This document shows positions 25,939 to 34,897 of a stretch of DNA of 64,000 nt, piece after piece. Position 1 is the first letter of the stretch. The number at the start of each line of letters is the position of its first letter. Source of the DNA: Neoroseomonas eburnea. Its GTDB lineage: Bacteria > Pseudomonadota > Alphaproteobacteria > Acetobacterales > Acetobacteraceae. Where the stretch lies: positions 1-64,000 of the forward strand of contig NZ_JAAEDL010000007.1 in assembly GCF_018129005.1 (NCBI RefSeq), in the 5' to 3' direction. Under the pieces are notes generated by a model. That model was not told the origin of the DNA. It made no database searches and was given only the letters and a program-made list of their open reading frames with translations. The translations under genes were made by a program, and so were the position numbers.

Positions 25939-26811
25939 ATGGCGCTGCGCCTGGCCCTCATCGTCGTGGTGATCGTGGGGCTGGCCGGCATGGCGGTGCT
26001 GGGCGTGCTCGCGCTTGCGCCGCCGCCGCCGCCGCCGAGCATGGCGGCTGCCCCCGCGGCGCCGGTGCGGGTCAGCCTGCTGGTCGCGGAGCGTGCCGTG
26101 CAGGCGGGCACGCTGTTGAAGCCGGAGGACCTCGCGGCGCGCGACATCGCGAGCGCCGACATGCCCCTCGGCGGGCTGCGGGATTCGCCCGAGGCGCGGA
26201 TCGAACTGATCGGCGCCATGGTGCGCCGGACCCTCGCGCCGGGCGATGTGCTGCGGCTCGATGCCGTGCTGCGGCCGGGCGAGAGCGGCTTTCTTGCTGC
26301 CGTGCTGGCGCCCGGAATGCGTGCCGTCACCGTCGGTGTCGATGCCGTCACCGGCGCGGCCGGGCTGATCTGGCCGGGCGATCGGGTGGACGTGATCCTG
26401 ACCCAGGCCTTCGAGGAGAACGACATTGCCCCGGCGCGGCGCGTCGCCGGGGAGACGGTGCTGCCGGCTGCCCGCGTCATCGCCGTGGACCGCCATCTGG
26501 TTCAGGGCATGCAGCCGGGCGCTGTGGGGGACTCGCTGCGCGAGAGCAACCGCACCGTGACCATCGAAGTGACGCCCGAGCAGGCGACGCGGGTCGCGGT
26601 GGCGACGCGGCTCGGCCGCCTCTCGCTTGCGCTGCGCGCCGCCGGCACGCCGATGGAGGAGCGCGTCGAGCAGCGCCCCGTCTGGGGCGGCGACGTCAGC
26701 GGCGCCTTCGCCCCGGCCGGCACCGCGGCCACCGCCGCGGCGGCGGGGGCGGGCGCCAGGATCCGCGTCTTCGGGGGCCCAGGACGGGTCGAGGAGATAC
26801 AGTTCCGATGA
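25939..26811 (+). CDS. cpaB: Flp pilus assembly protein CpaB/RcpC
   Basis: Periplasmic pilus assembly protein with SAF domain. 290 aa. One N-terminal membrane anchor (LALIVVVIVGLAGMAVLGVL), a proline run, then the SAF domain from about residue 43 with the beta-clip GTLLKPEDLAARDI, and the RcpC-type region GMRAVTVGVDAVTGAAGLI and GDRVDVILTQ (about 128-158). The tail is Ala-rich. Starts 3 bp after cpaA and overlaps cpaC by 4 bp. Confidence 0.9.
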   Translation: MALRLALIVVVIVGLAGMAVLGVLALAPPPPPPSMAAAPAAPVRVSLLVAERAVQAGTLLKPEDLAARDIASADMPLGGLRDSPEARIELIGAMVRRTLAPGDVLRLDAVLRPGESGFLAAVLAPGMRAVTVGVDAVTGAAGLIWPGDRVDVILTQAFEENDIAPARRVAGETVLPAARVIAVDRHLVQGMQPGAVGDSLRESNRTVTIEVTPEQATRVAVATRLGRLSLALRAAGTPMEERVEQRPVWGGDVSGAFAPAGTAATAAAAGAGARIRVFGGPGRVEEIQFR

Positions 26812-28289
26812 GGAGACGGCCTCAGCGCGTTCCGATCTGGGGCGTGGCGATGCTGGCGCTGTCCGGGCAGGCTGGTGCGCAGGCCCAACCCACGGCGCCG
26901 GCCGATCCGGCCGCGTCGCTGCCCGTCGCGCAATCACCGCCCGGACTGCGCGTGGAACGCATGTCGCTCGAGGCCGGTACGGGGCGCGTGCTGGTACTCT
27001 CGGCGCCGGCCGCGAGCCTTTTCGCCGCCGATCCGCGCATCGCCGAGATGCGCCCGGCGAGCCCCACCAGCGTTTTCGTCTTCGGTGTCGCGCCGGGGCG
27101 CACCACGCTTGCTGCCATGGATGCGGCGGGGCTGCCGCTGGTGCAGTGGGAAGTGACGGTGCGGCCTTCGGCCTTCCTGCTGTCGGACCTGCAATCGGCG
27201 CTGCGCCGCTCCTTTCCGGGCAACCGCAGCCTGCGTGTCGAATCCGGGCCGGGCGGGATCATCGTCAGCGGCACGGTCAGCGCGCCGGCGGATGCGGACC
27301 GCGCGCAGACGCTGATCCGCTCGCGGCTCGAGAATGAACGCCTGCCGATCGACAACCGCATCTCCGTCACCGGCGTGACGCAGGTGAACCTGCGCGTGCG
27401 GGTGGCCGAGGTCTCGCGGGAGGTGACGCGGCAGCTTGGCGTCAACTGGCAGGCGCTCGGTACCATCGGCCGCATCGGGACGCTGATCGGCAGCCCGACC
27501 AGCGTGGCGGTGGAGACCTTCAACTTCTCCTTCGATCGCACCGCCCCCTCTGATCGCATCGGCCTTGGCTTCCGCACCGGCAACGAGGCGCTGCGCGACA
27601 TCAACGCGGTGATCGACGCGCTGGCGCAGGACCGGCTGGTGACCATCCTCGCCGAGCCGAACCTCACGGCGACCTCGGGTGAGACGGCGTCCTTCCTCGC
27701 CGGCGGGGAATTCCCCATCCCGGTCAGCCAGCGCGAGAACCAGGTCACCATCGAGTTCAAGCAGTTCGGCGTCGGCCTCGCCTTCGTGCCGACGGTGATG
27801 TCGGACGGGCGGATCTCCTTCCGTATCCGCTCGGAGGTCAGCGAGCTGTCCGACCAGGGCGCGGTGCGGCTGCTCTCGGGCAACAACAACACCATCACCG
27901 TGCCGGCGCTGACGGTGCGGCGGGCGGAGACGACGGTGGAGCTCGGCTCGGGCCAGGCCTTCGCCATTGCGGGGCTGCTGCAGGATTCGTCGCGCCAGAC
28001 CGGCCGCGCGCTGCCGGGGGTGGGGGAGGTGCCGATCCTCGGCGCCCTGTTCCGCTCCGACCGCTTCCAGCGCAACGAGACGGAGCTCGTCATCATCATC
28101 ACGCCCTACCTGGTGCGTCCGGCGGAGAGCCCGCGCGCGGTCGTCGCACCGACCGACGGCTACGTGCCGCCGAACGACGTGGAGCGCATCCTGCTGCTGC
28201 GCCAGACCGGCCGTTCGCAGGCCGGGCGTGGCGGCGTGCCATCGCCCCAACGCGGGCTGGCCGGCAACCCCGGCTTCGTCCTGGATTGA
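26808..28289 (+). CDS. cpaC: Outer membrane secretin CpaC/RcpA
   Basis: Forms the outer membrane channel for the Tad pilus. 493 aa. A signal peptide ends near GAQAQ (residue 26). The N-domain typical of pilus secretins (LEAGTGRVLVLSAPAASLFAA; SALRRSFPGN) is followed by a secretin domain from about residue 195 (VNLRVRVAEVSREV). Conserved signatures include LTATSGETASFLAGGEFPIP and VPILGALFRSDRFQRNETEL near the end. A Gly/Pro-rich tail of about 45 residues follows. Confidence 0.93.
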   Translation: MRRRPQRVPIWGVAMLALSGQAGAQAQPTAPADPAASLPVAQSPPGLRVERMSLEAGTGRVLVLSAPAASLFAADPRIAEMRPASPTSVFVFGVAPGRTTLAAMDAAGLPLVQWEVTVRPSAFLLSDLQSALRRSFPGNRSLRVESGPGGIIVSGTVSAPADADRAQTLIRSRLENERLPIDNRISVTGVTQVNLRVRVAEVSREVTRQLGVNWQALGTIGRIGTLIGSPTSVAVETFNFSFDRTAPSDRIGLGFRTGNEALRDINAVIDALAQDRLVTILAEPNLTATSGETASFLAGGEFPIPVSQRENQVTIEFKQFGVGLAFVPTVMSDGRISFRIRSEVSELSDQGAVRLLSGNNNTITVPALTVRRAETTVELGSGQAFAIAGLLQDSSRQTGRALPGVGEVPILGALFRSDRFQRNETELVIIITPYLVRPAESPRAVVAPTDGYVPPNDVERILLLRQTGRSQAGRGGVPSPQRGLAGNPGFVLD

Positions 28290-28299
28290 GGGAGGCGGG

Positions 28300-28611
28300 A
28301 TGCGACACGCGATCCTGCTCCTGGTCCTCCTCGGCGGCTGCGAGGCAATCGATCCCTACACAAGGGCGGGCAACTGGCGGCCGCTCCATGCCAATGAAGC
28401 CAATCTTCGTGTCCATGTCGCCGATCCGGCGATGCTCGACCGCGGGATCGACGATCCGCGCTCCGACGGGCAGGTCGCGGCCGCCGCGGTGCATCGCCAT
28501 CGCAATGACCGGCTGAGGGCGCTGCCGGCCTCGGGCGTGGCGCGGCTGCAGGCGAGCGGGCAGGGCGGTGCCGCCGGCGCCGCGACGGGTGGTGGCGATG
28601 GCGGGCGTTGA
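28300..28611 (+). CDS. cpaD: Short CpaD-like pilus lipoprotein
   Basis: 103-aa lipoprotein with signal peptide and lipobox LLGGC (Cys about 14). It sits where cpaD is expected, between the secretin and cpaE. NEANLRVHVADPAMLDRG (about 37-54) resembles the 'N-L-x-x-M-V-A-D-P' signature at the C-terminal part of CpaD, but the protein is only about half the length of CpaD. It may be a reduced secretin pilotin. GGGAGGCGGG is a good ribosome site just before the ATG. The symbol rests on position and this motif. Confidence 0.6.
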   Translation: MRHAILLLVLLGGCEAIDPYTRAGNWRPLHANEANLRVHVADPAMLDRGIDDPRSDGQVAAAAVHRHRNDRLRALPASGVARLQASGQGGAAGAATGGGDGGR

Positions 28612-29839
28612 CGGGTCCGACCGGCTCGCCCCCGCCCCGGCGCAGGCCAGCGCGCCGGCCGCCGATCGTGCGCCGCTCATCGCCTTCGTCGCCGATGCGG
28701 CGTCCGATGCCGTGCTGCGCGAGACGTTGCTGGCCGAACTCGGGGAAGGTGCGGAAGTCCGGCGCGGCGACGTGTTGGCGGCGACGAAGACACTGAAGCG
28801 CAGTGCCACGCCACTGGCGCTGGTGGTGGACGTCTCCGGCGTCGAGCAGCCTCTCACGGCGCTCGAGGAGCTGGCGCTGGTGGTCGAGCCCGACGTGCGT
28901 GTGCTGGTCATCGGCGAACGCCAGGACGCGGCCTTCTACCGGCAGCTCACGCGCGGGCTCGGCGTGCTGGAATACCTGTTCAAGCCGCTGACGCAGGAAA
29001 TGGTGGCGCGGCACCTGCTGCCCTATCTGCGCAGCGGCGCCACCCCGCGCGACATGCACCTGCGCGGCGGGCGCGTCATCACCGTCACCGGCGTGCGCGG
29101 CGGGGTGGGAGCGACGACGCTCGCGGCCAACCTGGCCTGGCACCTGGGGGAGGAGGCGCGGCGCCATACCGCGCTGTTCGATGCTGACTTGCATGGCGGG
29201 GCGGCGGCGCTGCTGCTCGGCGCGCGCACCACCAACGGGCTGCGTGCCGCGCTCGAACATCCGGAGCGGGTGGACGAGCTCTTCGTCGAGCGCACTGCGC
29301 AGCCGGTGGGTGAAAGGCTGCACGTCCTCGCCGCGGAGGAGAATCCGGGCGAAGCCGTGCTGGCCCAGCCCGGCGCCGCGGCGCGGCTCATCGCCATGCT
29401 GCGGCGGCGGTACAACTTCGTCGTGGTGGACCTGCCCGCGCGCGGCGCCCCGGCGGCGCGGGAAGTGCTGGACATGGCGCACCAGCGCGTCCTCGTCACC
29501 GATGCGAGCCTCGCCGGCGCGCGGGAGATGCTGCGCTATGCCGCCATCCCCAATGCGCCGACGCAGTCGCGGCGCTCCCTGACCGTGCTGAACCGCGCCG
29601 GCCAGCCCGGCCTGCTGACGGAAGCGCAGGTGAAGGAGGCACTGGGGGAGGCGCCGGACCTCGTCATCCCTTGGCTGCCCAAGGTCGTTCCACCGGCCGC
29701 CGATCTCGGGGAGCCGGCGGCGGCGCGGCGCGGGCCGTTCCGTGCATCGCTGCTGCGGCTGGTGCAGGAGGTCGCCTCGATCCGTGCCGAGGGCGAGCAG
29801 GCCGAGAAGCGGGGGATCTTCGCGCGATGGTTCCGCTAG
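28598..29839 (+). CDS. cpaE: Pilus assembly ATPase-like protein CpaE/TadZ
   Basis: MinD/ParA-like protein that places the pilus machine, often at a pole. 413 aa. The N-terminal receiver-like domain (about 27-145, LIAFVADAASDAVL) lacks the usual phospho-acceptor arrangement. The ATPase part opens with GVRGGVGATTLAANLAW (about 165-181), where Ala replaces the Walker A lysine, as is common in CpaE. FDADLHGGAAALLLG and FVVVDLPARG supply the switch and Walker B regions. The start overlaps the short CpaD-like gene by 14 bp; a GTG at 28568 is an alternative. Confidence 0.9.
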   Translation: MAGVDGSDRLAPAPAQASAPAADRAPLIAFVADAASDAVLRETLLAELGEGAEVRRGDVLAATKTLKRSATPLALVVDVSGVEQPLTALEELALVVEPDVRVLVIGERQDAAFYRQLTRGLGVLEYLFKPLTQEMVARHLLPYLRSGATPRDMHLRGGRVITVTGVRGGVGATTLAANLAWHLGEEARRHTALFDADLHGGAAALLLGARTTNGLRAALEHPERVDELFVERTAQPVGERLHVLAAEENPGEAVLAQPGAAARLIAMLRRRYNFVVVDLPARGAPAAREVLDMAHQRVLVTDASLAGAREMLRYAAIPNAPTQSRRSLTVLNRAGQPGLLTEAQVKEALGEAPDLVIPWLPKVVPPAADLGEPAAARRGPFRASLLRLVQEVASIRAEGEQAEKRGIFARWFR

Positions 29840-31230
29840 AATTGCCCACCCCCGCCTTCGGGCGGCTGGTCCGCACCGAGGCCCCGGCGCCGGCGCCAGC
29901 CACGCCGGCCGAAGCGCCCGCCGCCGGGCCGGCCGCCGCTGCGCCGCCCGCGGCGCTGCTGACGCCGCAGCAGCGCCAGAAGGCGGATCTGCGCGCGATC
30001 TGCCTCGCGCGCATCGACCCGGCCTCGGTTGCCGCCCTGCCGCAGGAGGCGCTCTTCGCCGAGGTCGAGCGCATGATCGCCGAGATCGCCGACGGCCAGC
30101 GCATCGGCCTGTCCGCGCGCGAGCAGCGCGAGGTCGCGGCCGAGCTTGTGGACGACATGCTCGGCCTCGGCCCGCTCGCGCCGCTGCTGGAGGACGAGAC
30201 CGTCACCGACATCATGGTGAACGGTCCCTTCCGCGTCTTCATCGAGCAGAAGGGGCGGCTGACGCTGTCGAACGTGCGGTTCCGCGACGGCACGCACCTC
30301 GCCGGCATCGCGCAGCGCATCGCGGCGCAGGTCGGCCGCCGCATCGACGAGAGCAGCCCGATGGTCGATGCCCGCCTGCCGGACGGCAGCCGCGTGAACA
30401 TCATCTTCCCGCCGCTCTCGCTGCTGGGGCCCTGCCTGTCGATCCGCAAATTCGCCAAGCGGAAGATCGACTTCCAGCAGATGGTACAGAATGGGTCGGT
30501 CGCGCCGGCCATGGCGCGCATCCTGGAGGTGGCGGCGCGGTCGCGGCTCAACATCATCGTCTCGGGCGGCACGGGCTCGGGCAAGACGACGATGCTGAAC
30601 GCCCTGTCGCGGCTGATCGACCCGACGGAACGCATCGTCACCTGCGAGGACGCGGCGGAGCTGCAACTCCAGCAGCCGCATGTCATCCCGCTGGAGACCC
30701 GGCCAGCCAACCTCGAAGGGCGCGGGGAGGTGACGCAGCGCGACCTGGTGAAGAACGCGCTCCGCATGCGGCCCGACCGCATCATCCTCGGCGAGTGCCG
30801 CGGTGCCGAGGCCTTCGACATGCTGCAGGCGATGAACACCGGCCATGACGGGTCGATGTCCACCATCCATGCCAACACCACGCGCGACGCGGTGACGCGC
30901 ATCGAGAACATGGTGCTGATGGGCCAGACCAGCCTGCCGGCGCGCGCCATCCGTCAGCAGATCGTCTCCGCCGTCGATCTCATCGTGCAGATCGAGCGCA
31001 TGCGCGACGGCGTCCGCCGCGTCACCCAGCTCACCGAGGTCTGTGGGCTGGAAGGCGAGGTCGTCGTCCTCAACGACATCTTCCAGTGGGAATACGAGGG
31101 CGAGGAGCCGGGCGGGAAGCTGCGCGGCAGCTATCGCGTCAGCCGCGCACGGCCGGCCTTCGCGCCGCGGCTCGCCTATTTCGGCCTCGACCGCGCCTGG
31201 TTCTCGGCGCTGGGGGAGGCCGGCGAGTGA
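29827..31230 (+). CDS. cpaF: Pilus assembly ATPase CpaF/TadA
   Basis: Hexameric secretion ATPase that drives Flp pilus extension, and probably retraction, at the cytoplasmic face. 467 aa. A Pro/Ala-rich N-terminus is followed by the T2SE N-domain (about 90-215: LLEDETVTDIMVNGP) and the motor with Walker A SGGTGSGKTT (about 246-255), the Asp box CEDAAELQL, Walker B RPDRIILGECRG and the His box STIHANTTRDA. Overlaps cpaE by 13 bp and tadB by 4 bp. Confidence 0.95.
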   Translation: MVPLELPTPAFGRLVRTEAPAPAPATPAEAPAAGPAAAAPPAALLTPQQRQKADLRAICLARIDPASVAALPQEALFAEVERMIAEIADGQRIGLSAREQREVAAELVDDMLGLGPLAPLLEDETVTDIMVNGPFRVFIEQKGRLTLSNVRFRDGTHLAGIAQRIAAQVGRRIDESSPMVDARLPDGSRVNIIFPPLSLLGPCLSIRKFAKRKIDFQQMVQNGSVAPAMARILEVAARSRLNIIVSGGTGSGKTTMLNALSRLIDPTERIVTCEDAAELQLQQPHVIPLETRPANLEGRGEVTQRDLVKNALRMRPDRIILGECRGAEAFDMLQAMNTGHDGSMSTIHANTTRDAVTRIENMVLMGQTSLPARAIRQQIVSAVDLIVQIERMRDGVRRVTQLTEVCGLEGEVVVLNDIFQWEYEGEEPGGKLRGSYRVSRARPAFAPRLAYFGLDRAWFSALGEAGE

Positions 31231-32192
31231 GCGGCCTCGCCGCCCTGCTGCTGGCGCTGCTGCTCGGCATCGGGCTGGCGCTGTGGGGGCTGCACAGCGC
31301 CGGCAGCAAGGGCCAGGGGCGACGCCTCGCGGCGCGCTTCGCGGCCTATTCGCTGCCCCATGCGCGGGTGCGCATGACGAGCCGCCTCGCGCAGCGCCCC
31401 CCGCAGGCGAGTTGGCTGCGGATCCCGGAGCCCCTGGAACGCCGCCTCTCGGCCCTGTTCGGCTGGGATGCGGAACGGCTCGACCAGTATCCGCTGGCAC
31501 CGCCGCTGATCGTGCTGCTCGCCGCGCTGCCGGTGATGATCGGCGGGGCCTATGCCGTCTCGCTCTTCGGGCCGCTGGGGTGGGTCGGCACGATCCTCGG
31601 CTGGATCGGCCTCGCGCGTTGGGTCTTCGCCGCGGCGCATCGGCGGCGGGCGGACGCGCTGTACCGACAGTTGCCGGATGCGCTCGGCATGGTGGTGCGG
31701 GCGGTGCGCGCCGGCATTCCCGTGGTCGAGGCACTGCGCACCGTCGGCAGGGAGATACCTGAGCCCACCGGCGACGAGTTCCGGCGCATGTCGGACCAGC
31801 TCGCCATCGGCATCCCGATGGAGGAGGCGCTGCGCCGGCTGGCGCGACGCTCGGGCCTCGCGGAGTATCGCTTCTTCGCGGTTGCCCTGACCTTGCAGAA
31901 CACGGCCGGCGGCAATCTGACGGAGACGCTCGACAACCTCGCCGACGTGGTGCGCAAGCGGGTGGCCACGCGCCAGCGCGGCCATGCGCTCGCCAGCCAG
32001 GCGCGGGCGAGCGCCTATGTACTCTCGGCCGTGCCGGTCTTTGCCGCTGCCGCCCTGCTGCTGATCAACCCGCGCTACGTGCTGGTGCTGTTCCAGGACC
32101 AGCGCGGGAACATGGTGCTCGGCTTCGCCATCGCGTCGCTGGCGACCGGGCTCGGCACGATGAAGGCGATCATCCGGCGGAGCCTGGCATGA
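31227..32192 (+). CDS. tadB: Type II secretion F-domain protein TadB
   Basis: Inner membrane platform protein of the Tad machine. 321 aa from a GTG overlapping the cpaF stop. One N-terminal helix, a pair of helices near 93-135, the T2SSF domain (about 150-275: RQLPDALGMVVRAVRAGIPV) and a C-terminal helix pair. Pairs with TadC next to it. Confidence 0.9.
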   Translation: MSGLAALLLALLLGIGLALWGLHSAGSKGQGRRLAARFAAYSLPHARVRMTSRLAQRPPQASWLRIPEPLERRLSALFGWDAERLDQYPLAPPLIVLLAALPVMIGGAYAVSLFGPLGWVGTILGWIGLARWVFAAAHRRRADALYRQLPDALGMVVRAVRAGIPVVEALRTVGREIPEPTGDEFRRMSDQLAIGIPMEEALRRLARRSGLAEYRFFAVALTLQNTAGGNLTETLDNLADVVRKRVATRQRGHALASQARASAYVLSAVPVFAAAALLLINPRYVLVLFQDQRGNMVLGFAIASLATGLGTMKAIIRRSLA

Positions 32193-33109
32193 GCCGCGCG
32201 CAGCTCCTGCAGGCGGGCTTCGCGGTGCTGGCGGCGATGCTGCTGTGCGTCGCCATGCTGCTGCCGCGGCTGCGTCGGGCGGAGCGGCTGCAGGGCAGGA
32301 TCGCGGCATTGCGCGGCCTCACGGCGGGTCAGCGGCCGGTGGACGTGCCCCTGCCGCAGCGCGTGGCGCGCGCGGTCGGCCAGGCGGTGCTGGCGAGCGG
32401 CATCGTCAAGGGCGAGACGCTGGCGGAGCTCCAGCGCACCGTGCTGGCCGCCGGCTTCCGTGGCGCGCGCGCGGTCGCGGTCTTCATCGGCGCCAAGGTC
32501 ATGCTGATGGTGTCGCTGCCGCTGGCGATGCTGCCGCTTTCGGCGGGATCCGCGCCGATGCTGCGCAACCTCCTGGTGGCCGGCGCCGCGGTCGCCGGGC
32601 TCGTGCTGCCGGACATGGTGCTGCGCCGCATGAAGGAGGCGCATGCGCGGCAGGTGGAGCGCGGCCTCGCCGATGCGCTCGACCTGATGGTGATCTGCGC
32701 CGAGGCTGGCCTGCCGCTCGAGGGCGCGGTCGAACGCGTCGCCGCCGAGATGCAGGAGGCGAACCGCGCCGTCGCCGCGGAATTCGCCAATGTCGGCACC
32801 GAGCTGCGCATCCTGTCCGACCGGCGCCAGGCCCTGCAGAACATGGGCGATCGCACGGGGCTGGAATCGCTGCGCCGCCTCGGCGGCACGCTGGCGCAGA
32901 CGCTGCAATACGGCACGCCGCTGTCGCAGGCGTTGCGCACCCTCTCCACCGAACTGCGGCACGAGACGCTGATGCGCTTCGAGGCGCGCGCGGCACGGCT
33001 GCCGGCACTGCTCACCCTGCCGACCATCGCGTTCATCCTGCCCTGCATCTTTCTCATCGTCGGCGGACCCGCCGTGCTGCGGGTGCTCGACATCGCCGCG
33101 CGCCCCTGA
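32189..33109 (+). CDS. tadC: Type II secretion F-domain protein TadC
   Basis: Second platform protein. 306 aa, start overlapping tadB by 4 bp. N-terminal helix (LLQAGFAVLAAMLLCVAMLL), two central helices (about 92-145), T2SSF domain with ALDLMVICAEAGLPLEGAVERVA and a final helix LLTLPTIAFILPCIFLIVGG. Its likely partner is TadB at the base of the pilus. Confidence 0.9.
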   Translation: MSRAQLLQAGFAVLAAMLLCVAMLLPRLRRAERLQGRIAALRGLTAGQRPVDVPLPQRVARAVGQAVLASGIVKGETLAELQRTVLAAGFRGARAVAVFIGAKVMLMVSLPLAMLPLSAGSAPMLRNLLVAGAAVAGLVLPDMVLRRMKEAHARQVERGLADALDLMVICAEAGLPLEGAVERVAAEMQEANRAVAAEFANVGTELRILSDRRQALQNMGDRTGLESLRRLGGTLAQTLQYGTPLSQALRTLSTELRHETLMRFEARAARLPALLTLPTIAFILPCIFLIVGGPAVLRVLDIAARP

Positions 33110-33127
33110 GCCGAAGGAGTTGGCCCC

Positions 33128-33850
33128 ATGCGCAAGACCCTGCCTTCCGTCCTCCTCGCCGGGCTCCTCGCCGCCTGCGGCAGCGCGGGCCAGGCTGAAC
33201 CCGATCAGCGGCTGCGCGTCGCCAGCGCCGCGCTGGCCACCGGCAATCCCGGCGCGGCGATCGGCATCGCCGGCACCCTCGCCGCCGAGAACCCGGGCGA
33301 CGCGGCGGCGCAGCTTCGCCATGCCGAGATGCTCGCCGAGGCGGGGCGCTGGCAGGAAGCGGTTCAGGCCTATGACCGCGCGGTGCGCGCCGACGGAACC
33401 TCGCGACTGGCGCGGCTCGGGCTTGGCCGGGCTCGATTGCGCGGCGGCGACGTCGCCGGCGCGGAGGCCTCCTTCCGCGAGGCGATCGCCGCCCTGCCGC
33501 GGGAGCCCGGGGCGCAGAGCGGCCTCGGCGTCACCCTCGATCTCCAGGGGCGCCACGAGGAGGCGCAGGCGGCCTATCGCGCGGCACTCGCGCTCGACCC
33601 GGCCCATGCCGGGGCGCGGACCAACCTGGCGCTGTCGCTGACGCTTTCGGGTCATGGGCAGGAGGCCGTCCGCATGCTGGAGACGGTGGCGCGCGCGCCG
33701 CAGGCGACGCCGCGCCAGCGGCACAACCTCGCCCTCGCCTATGCCGCTGCGGGGGATGCGCCGCGCGCGGCGGAGATGATGGCCCCCGAACTCGGGGAGG
33801 ACAGCCGGGACGCGGCAGCCGCCTGGCGCGCCGCGCTGGCGGGGTCATGA
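33128..33850 (+). CDS. tadD: TPR lipoprotein TadD
   Basis: Outer-membrane-anchored tetratricopeptide protein thought to help secretin assembly. 240 aa; signal peptide with lipobox LLAAC (Cys about 17). At least four TPR helices pairs are visible between residues 30 and 225, for example AEMLAEAGRWQEAVQAYDRA and LDLQGRHEEAQAAYRAALAL. AAGGAG precedes the ATG. Confidence 0.9.
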   Translation: MRKTLPSVLLAGLLAACGSAGQAEPDQRLRVASAALATGNPGAAIGIAGTLAAENPGDAAAQLRHAEMLAEAGRWQEAVQAYDRAVRADGTSRLARLGLGRARLRGGDVAGAEASFREAIAALPREPGAQSGLGVTLDLQGRHEEAQAAYRAALALDPAHAGARTNLALSLTLSGHGQEAVRMLETVARAPQATPRQRHNLALAYAAAGDAPRAAEMMAPELGEDSRDAAAAWRAALAGS

Positions 33851-34347
33851 CGCGCCCGCGGCGGGCGCGCCGGTGCCGGCGCGGCGCGATCGTACTGGAA
33901 TTCGCGCTGACGGGGCCGATGCTGCTGGCGCTGATGATGACGGTGCTGGAAGGCGCCTGGCAGGCGCTGACCGCCGCGACGCTCGACGTCGGCGCGCGGG
34001 AGGCGAGCCGCTTCGGCGCCACCGGCGCGGCCGCGCCGGACTGGCTGCCACCGCCGGCGCCGGCGACGCGGGAAGAAGCGGTGCGCCGCATCGTCCTGCA
34101 TTACGGCCCCCACGTCCTGCACCAGGACCGGCTGAGCATCACCGTCGCCGCCTATGCCGGCCCGGCCGCTCTCGGCACGCCAGGCGCGGCACAGGCGGGC
34201 GCGGGCGAGGCCGGGCAGACGGTGCTCTACGACCTCAGCTACCAGCAACCCTTCCTCACGCCGGTGCCGGCGCTGATGCTCGGGCGATCCTCGCTCGAAC
34301 ACCGCTCGCGGATGATCGTGCGCAATGAGCCCTTTCCGCCCGGCTGA
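33847..34347 (+). CDS. tadE: TadE-like pseudopilin
   Basis: Minor pilin-like protein, 166 aa. A basic leader is followed by RRGAIVLEFALTGPMLLALM: a G-x4-E prepilin-like site and hydrophobic helix that CpaA should process. The C-terminal periplasmic part has no clear motif. Overlaps tadD by 4 bp and the next gene by 23 bp. Confidence 0.85.
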   Translation: MTRPRRARRCRRGAIVLEFALTGPMLLALMMTVLEGAWQALTAATLDVGAREASRFGATGAAAPDWLPPPAPATREEAVRRIVLHYGPHVLHQDRLSITVAAYAGPAALGTPGAAQAGAGEAGQTVLYDLSYQQPFLTPVPALMLGRSSLEHRSRMIVRNEPFPPG

Positions 34348-34897
34348 CCGCCGCCGGCGCGGTTCGGTGGCGCTCGAGTTCACGCTCGTCGCGCCGATCC
34401 TGGCGCTGCTTGGCCTCGCGGTGCTTGACGTGGTGGATTTCCTGCGCGTTTCGCTCCGTCTGGAGCGCACGGCCGGGGAGACCGCGAACGTCGTCGCCCA
34501 GTACCAGGTCCTGCGGGAGGCGGATTTCGCGACGCTGTTCGATCTCGCCGCCCGCATCGCCGCACCCTACCGGGTGACGGATACGGACGGGGTGGTGGTG
34601 ATCTCCGGACTTGCCAATCAGGGCTCGGGGCCCGTCGTGCTGTGGCAGCGGCGGGCCGGGTCCTCCGGCTATGCCAGTACCTTCGGCGCGCAGGGCGGGA
34701 GCGCCACCATTCCGCGCGGTTCCGCGGATCTCTCCCTCGCCGTCGGGCAGGGCGCGGTGGTGACGGAGGTATTCTACGTCCGCGAGCCCTGGCTGCTGTC
34801 CGGGCGGTTCCTCGCGGGCGAGCCCTTCACCCGCCTGCAGTCCTTCGCCCTGCAGCGGCCGCGCATGGTTTCGATCCTGCGGGTCTCCGCGCCATGA
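34325..34897 (+). CDS. tadF: TadE/TadF-like pseudopilin
   Basis: Second pilin-like protein, 190 aa. RRRGSVALEFTLVAPILALLG repeats the pattern of the preceding gene: Gly, four residues, Glu, then a hydrophobic helix. The rest is a beta-rich periplasmic domain. The choice between the names TadE and TadF rests only on gene order. Stop overlaps tadG by 4 bp. Confidence 0.83.
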   Translation: MSPFRPADRRRRGSVALEFTLVAPILALLGLAVLDVVDFLRVSLRLERTAGETANVVAQYQVLREADFATLFDLAARIAAPYRVTDTDGVVVISGLANQGSGPVVLWQRRAGSSGYASTFGAQGGSATIPRGSADLSLAVGQGAVVTEVFYVREPWLLSGRFLAGEPFTRLQSFALQRPRMVSILRVSAP

